Shown here one piece after another: positions 60,826 through 64,000 of a stretch of 64,000 bases of DNA. The DNA is from Alphaproteobacteria bacterium. GTDB lineage: Bacteria > Pseudomonadota > Alphaproteobacteria > Rhodobacterales > Rhodobacteraceae. The notes below the pieces were generated by a model. That model was not told the DNA's origin, made no database searches, and saw only the letters and a program-made list of their open reading frames with translations. Position 1 is the stretch's first letter. The number at the start of each line of letters is the position of its first letter. A program made the position numbers and the translations under genes. Location: assembly GCA_030429495.1 (NCBI GenBank), contig JAUIFH010000007.1:1-64000 (forward strand), in the 5' to 3' direction.

Positions 60826-61655
60826 GCGCACTCCTGACCGTCGACGATCTGCGTATCACCTTCCCGACCCGTCAGGGGCCGTCGGAAGTCGTCCGCGGCG
60901 TCACCTTCACGCTTGGCCGCGAGCGGCTTGGCATCGTGGGCGAAAGCGGATCGGGTAAAAGCCAGACCGGCCGTGCGATCCTTGGCCTGACCCCGGCGCC
61001 GGGCAAGGCGACGGCGAAAGTGCTCGACTTCGACGGCACCGACCTGCGCGCCGCCACGCCGGCCATGTGGCGCAAGCTGCGCGGCACCCGGATGTCGATG
61101 GTCATGCAGGACCCGAAATTCTCGCTGAACCCGGTGATGACCATCGGAAAGCAGCTTCTGGAAGCCCTGAAATTCGGTGCTGGCGAAACCCGCGCAGAAG
61201 CGACGGCCCGGGCGCTCGCCATGCTGGAGGCCGTGCAGATCCGCGACCCGGAACGGGTCTTCCGCGCCTATCCGCACGAATTGTCGGGCGGTATGGGCCA
61301 GCGGGCGATGATCGCAATGATGCTGGTCACCGAACCCGACCTCCTGATCGCGGACGAGCCGACTTCGGCGCTTGACGTGACGGTCCAGGTCGAGGTCCTG
61401 CGCATCCTCGACCGCCTCGTCCGGGAACGCGGCATGGGTCTTATCTTTATCAGCCATGACCTGCGGCTGGTGTCGTCCTTCTGCGACCGCGTGCTCGTCA
61501 TGTATGCCGGCCGTGTGGTGGAGGAACTCAAGGCCTCGGAACTGAAGCAGGCCCGCCATCCCTATACCCGCGGCCTTATGAATTGCCTGCCGCAGATCGA
61601 AGGTGGCGTGCGGCCTCTGCCGACGCTCGAAAGGGACGCGGCATGGGCGCGTTGA
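60822..61655 (+). CDS. Peptide-type ABC transporter ATPase, first (second system)
   Basis: A 277-residue ATPase: Walker [10 protein letters not shown] near residue 43, MQDPKFSLNPVMTI, signature ELSGGMGQRAMIAMML, Walker [15 protein letters not shown]. It stops soon after the ABC core (HPYTRGLMNCLPQIEGGV) and lacks the C-terminal cysteine motif seen in OppD and OppF here. Confidence 0.93.
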   Translation: MSALLTVDDLRITFPTRQGPSEVVRGVTFTLGRERLGIVGESGSGKSQTGRAILGLTPAPGKATAKVLDFDGTDLRAATPAMWRKLRGTRMSMVMQDPKFSLNPVMTIGKQLLEALKFGAGETRAEATARALAMLEAVQIRDPERVFRAYPHELSGGMGQRAMIAMMLVTEPDLLIADEPTSALDVTVQVEVLRILDRLVRERGMGLIFISHDLRLVSSFCDRVLVMYAGRVVEELKASELKQARHPYTRGLMNCLPQIEGGVRPLPTLERDAAWAR

Positions 61656-62413
61656 TGCTGTCGGTCGAGGCGCTCGACGTCACCTTCCGTCGCGGCGACG
61701 ACACCGTCCGGGCGGTGCGCGGGGTGAGTTTCGACGTAGCCGAGGGCGAAAGCTTCGGCATCGTCGGCGAATCCGGGTCCGGCAAATCCACGGTGCTGCG
61801 GGCGATCTGCGGCCTTGCCCCGACCTCGGGCGGGCTGATCCGGCTTCGCGACGAAACGCTGCGCACGCCGCGCTCCGCCGCCTTCTACCGCGAGGTGCAG
61901 ATGGTCTTTCAGGACCCCTATGCCTCGCTCCATCCCCGGCACACGATCGACAAGGTGCTGTCCGAACCCCTCGCCATCCACGGTTTCGACCGGCGCGAGG
62001 AGCGTATCGAACAGGCGCTGTCCGATGTCGGCCTCGGCCCGGATTTCCGCTTCCGCTATCCGCATCAGCTGTCCGGCGGCCAACGGCAGCGCGTCGCCGT
62101 CGCCCGCGCGCTGATCCTCGAACCCGAGATGTTGTTGCTGGATGAGCCGACCTCGGCCCTCGACGCCTCGATCCAGGCCGAAGTGCTGAACCTGCTCGAC
62201 CGGCTCCGGACGGAACGCGGGCTGACCTATGTCATGGTCTCCCACGACCTCGCCGTCGTCGCCCATATGTGCGACAGGCTCGTTGTCATGCAGCACGGGC
62301 TCGCGGTCGAGGAACTGACGCGCGAGGCTCTCGCCGCCCACCGGGCCACGACCGACTACACGAAGAAACTGCTCTCGGCTTCCGAGGGCTATACCCAAGC
62401 CGAGGCGCCATGA
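61643..62413 (+). CDS. Peptide-type ABC transporter ATPase, second (second system)
   Basis: A 256-residue ATPase: Walker [24 protein letters not shown], signature QLSGGQRQRVAVARAL, Walker B LLLDEPTSALDAS. It also lacks the C-terminal cysteine extension. The start at 61643 is supported by AAGGGA six bases upstream and overlaps the previous gene by 13 bases; the ATG at 61655 (TGATG) is an alternative. It overlaps the dipeptidase gene (ATGA). Confidence 0.93.
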   Translation: MGALMLSVEALDVTFRRGDDTVRAVRGVSFDVAEGESFGIVGESGSGKSTVLRAICGLAPTSGGLIRLRDETLRTPRSAAFYREVQMVFQDPYASLHPRHTIDKVLSEPLAIHGFDRREERIEQALSDVGLGPDFRFRYPHQLSGGQRQRVAVARALILEPEMLLLDEPTSALDASIQAEVLNLLDRLRTERGLTYVMVSHDLAVVAHMCDRLVVMQHGLAVEELTREALAAHRATTDYTKKLLSASEGYTQAEAP

Positions 62414-63462
62414 TCCCCGTTTTCGACGGTCACAACGACTTTCTTCTCCGTCTGCTGCGCAATCCCGCCGACCGCGAGGCGATCTGGCTCAACGGCGACG
62501 GCAAGGGCCATATCGACCTGCCCCGCGCCAAGGCAGGCGGCTTCGCGGGCGGATTCTTCGCGGTCTACATCCCCTCGCCCGAACCGCACGACGCCCCGGA
62601 CTACGAAGCGATCATGGACGCGCCGCCCTACGATCTTCCCCTGCCGGACCTGATCGGTGCGGACGCGGCACAACCGGTCGCAACCGCGATGATCGGGCAT
62701 CTGATGTGGATGGAACGCACCGGAGCGCTCGCGATCTGTCGTACCGTTGCCGATATTCGCACCGCGATGGCGGCAGGCAAGATCGCGGCGATCCTGCATT
62801 TCGAAGGCGCGGAGCCGATCGGCGAAGACCTTGACGCGCTGCATCTGTGGCACGCTGCCGGGCTGCGCTCGCTCGGCCCCGTATGGTCGCGCCCGACGGT
62901 CTTTGGCCACGGCGTCCCGTTCCGGTTCCCCGGCACACCCGATACGGGGCCGGGGCTGACCGAGGTGGGCAAGCGCCTGGTTCGGGAATGCAACGCGCTG
63001 AAGGTCATGATCGACCTCAGCCATCTGAACGAAAAGGGTTTCAACGACGTCGCGGCGATCTCAGACGCGCCCTTGGTCGCCACCCATTCGAACGCCCATG
63101 CCGTTACGCCGTCCACCCGCAATCTGACCGACCGGCAGCTTGCCATGATCGCCGAGTCGGACGGGATGGTCGGCCTGAACTTCGCGACCGTCTTCCTGCG
63201 TCAGGATGGCCGAAAGTCGACCTTCGGGGGCTGGGAGCCGGTGTTGCGCCATCTGGACCACCTGATCGACAAGCTGGGCGAGGATCGCGTCGGGCTCGGC
63301 TCCGATTTCGACGGCGCCAACCTGCCCGCGGATATCGGCGACGTGGCCGGCCTGCCCCGCCTGCTCGACGCGCTCCGCGCGCACGGCTACGACGATGCGC
63401 TTGTCACGAAGATAGCGCACGCGAACTGGCTCGCGCTGCTGGAGCGGACCTGGGGCGGATGA
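62410..63462 (+). CDS. Membrane-dipeptidase-type zinc peptidase (M19)
   Basis: A 350-residue M19 (renal dipeptidase) enzyme. The zinc ligands are visible: DGHND near residue 6 (HxD), HFEGAEP near 137 (Glu), HSNAHAV near 223 (two His), and the terminal GLGSDFDGA. It has no signal peptide, so it acts in the cytoplasm on imported dipeptides. ATGA overlaps on both sides couple it to the importer ATPase and to the YcaQ-like gene. Confidence 0.93.
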   Translation: MIPVFDGHNDFLLRLLRNPADREAIWLNGDGKGHIDLPRAKAGGFAGGFFAVYIPSPEPHDAPDYEAIMDAPPYDLPLPDLIGADAAQPVATAMIGHLMWMERTGALAICRTVADIRTAMAAGKIAAILHFEGAEPIGEDLDALHLWHAAGLRSLGPVWSRPTVFGHGVPFRFPGTPDTGPGLTEVGKRLVRECNALKVMIDLSHLNEKGFNDVAAISDAPLVATHSNAHAVTPSTRNLTDRQLAMIAESDGMVGLNFATVFLRQDGRKSTFGGWEPVLRHLDHLIDKLGEDRVGLGSDFDGANLPADIGDVAGLPRLLDALRAHGYDDALVTKIAHANWLALLERTWGG

Positions 63463-64000
63463 CCTCCCCCCTCATCGCCAACGCAGAGGCGCGGCGACTC
63501 TTTCTTGACCGCCACGCGCTGATCGAGCCGCCGACCGGCCCGGCGAAAGGCGACGCGCTTCTCGCGCTCATTCACCGGCTCGGCTTCGTGCAGGTCGACA
63601 GCATCAACACGGTCGAACGCGCGCATCACATGATCCTCTGGTCGCGCCGGCAAGGCTACCGTCCGAGGAACCTCGCCCCGCTCCTCGAACGCGACCGGAC
63701 CCTGTTCGAACACTGGACCCACGATGCCGCCGTGATCCCGGTCGCGTTCTTCGCCTACTGGAAACTGCGCTTCGCGCGCGATGCAGGGCGCATCCACGCC
63801 CGCTGGGCGAACTGGCACGGTTCGGAGTTTCACGACAAGGTCGAGGATGTCCTCGCCCATGTCCGCGCTGAGGGTCCCTGCGGCTCGGGCGAGGTCGGCA
63901 CGGATGAACGGCGCGGCAAAGGCGGCTGGTGGGAATGGCATCCGTCGAAGACGGCGCTCGAATACCTCTGGCGTTCGGGGGAACTCTCCGTCTGCCACCG
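63459..64000 (+). CDS. YcaQ/AlkX-like DNA glycosylase (winged-helix HTH_42), N-terminal part
   Basis: The first 180 residues of a protein that continues past the window. ARRLFLDRHALIEPPTG and FVQVDSINTVERAHHMILWSR match the HTH_42 family, whose E. coli member YcaQ unhooks interstrand crosslinks and removes N-alkyl purines; the QVD at residues 45-47 fits its catalytic Q-hydrophobic-D motif. AFFAYWKLRFARD and KTALEYLWRSGEL continue the domain. Its ATG overlaps the dipeptidase stop, an odd partner for a repair enzyme. Confidence 0.85.
   Translation, partial: MTSPLIANAEARRLFLDRHALIEPPTGPAKGDALLALIHRLGFVQVDSINTVERAHHMILWSRRQGYRPRNLAPLLERDRTLFEHWTHDAAVIPVAFFAYWKLRFARDAGRIHARWANWHGSEFHDKVEDVLAHVRAEGPCGSGEVGTDERRGKGGWWEWHPSKTALEYLWRSGELSVCH

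Noticed and set aside
1-64000. CRISPR arrays, tRNA or rRNA genes, insertion sequences
   Set aside because: I scanned all gaps by eye and saw no regularly spaced repeats, cloverleaf sequences or transposase genes; most gaps are under 200 bases.

Overview
The window is high-GC DNA from an alphaproteobacterium, most likely a member of the Rhodobacteraceae/Paracoccaceae. Four things support this: the Tol-Pal block runs directly into tilS and ftsH; crotonyl-CoA carboxylase/reductase and ethylmalonyl-CoA mutase (ethylmalonyl-CoA pathway) are both present; there is a LuxI/LuxR quorum-sensing pair; and there is a Pcs-type phosphatidylcholine synthase. I see no tRNA, rRNA, CRISPR array, prophage or insertion sequence. 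Most of the window is orderly chromosome, with coding density above 90%.

Layout. 1-10.1 kb is a long minus-strand block: ybgC-tolQRAB-pal-cpoB-tilS-ftsH, then tam and the start of fhs. 10.3-11.5 kb holds a plus-strand bactofilin and a methyltransferase. 11.5-14.5 kb is ruvC-ruvA-ruvB plus an unknown gene, all minus. 14.5-27 kb is housekeeping DNA: a DUF1127 protein, prmA, an MFS transporter, a YeeE/YedE sulfur transporter behind an FNR-type site, priA, transaldolase, DUF484-xerC, pcs, a DMT transporter and nfuA-tsaB-rimI. The body of tsaB has clearly lower GC than its neighbours. 27.1-32.4 kb is a nucleoside-type (BMP family) ABC importer operon with a LysE exporter gene lodged between its two permease genes. 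32.5-35.2 kb holds a TauE/SafE exporter with a TIGR02186 partner, then a free-standing Lrp-type sensor domain with an SDR enzyme. 35.3-38.6 kb is a RecD-like helicase, luxI, luxR and a small overlapping gene upstream of luxR.

38.7-45.7 kb holds ccr, an acyltransferase, a secreted lectin-like protein, ethylmalonyl-CoA mutase, a ferritin-like protein and deoD. 45.8-50.5 kb is a LysR regulator divergent from an SHMT-like PLP enzyme that lacks key folate-reaction residues, then a DUF1989 protein, a BNR-repeat protein and a small membrane protein. 50.7-56.2 kb is a complete oligopeptide ABC importer. A fumarylacetoacetate-hydrolase-family gene separates it from a second peptide-type ABC importer (57.3-62.4 kb), which is translationally chained to an M19 dipeptidase and the start of a YcaQ-like DNA glycosylase that runs off the end.

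The most unusual items are two diverged copies of a ~90-bp palindromic element (35.2 and 45.7 kb), one of which supplies the stop codon and last residues of the LysR gene; the tsaB mosaic; the SHMT-like enzyme with its palindromic operator; and the luxR-overlapping small gene. I did not find an obviously new multi-gene defence or mobile system.
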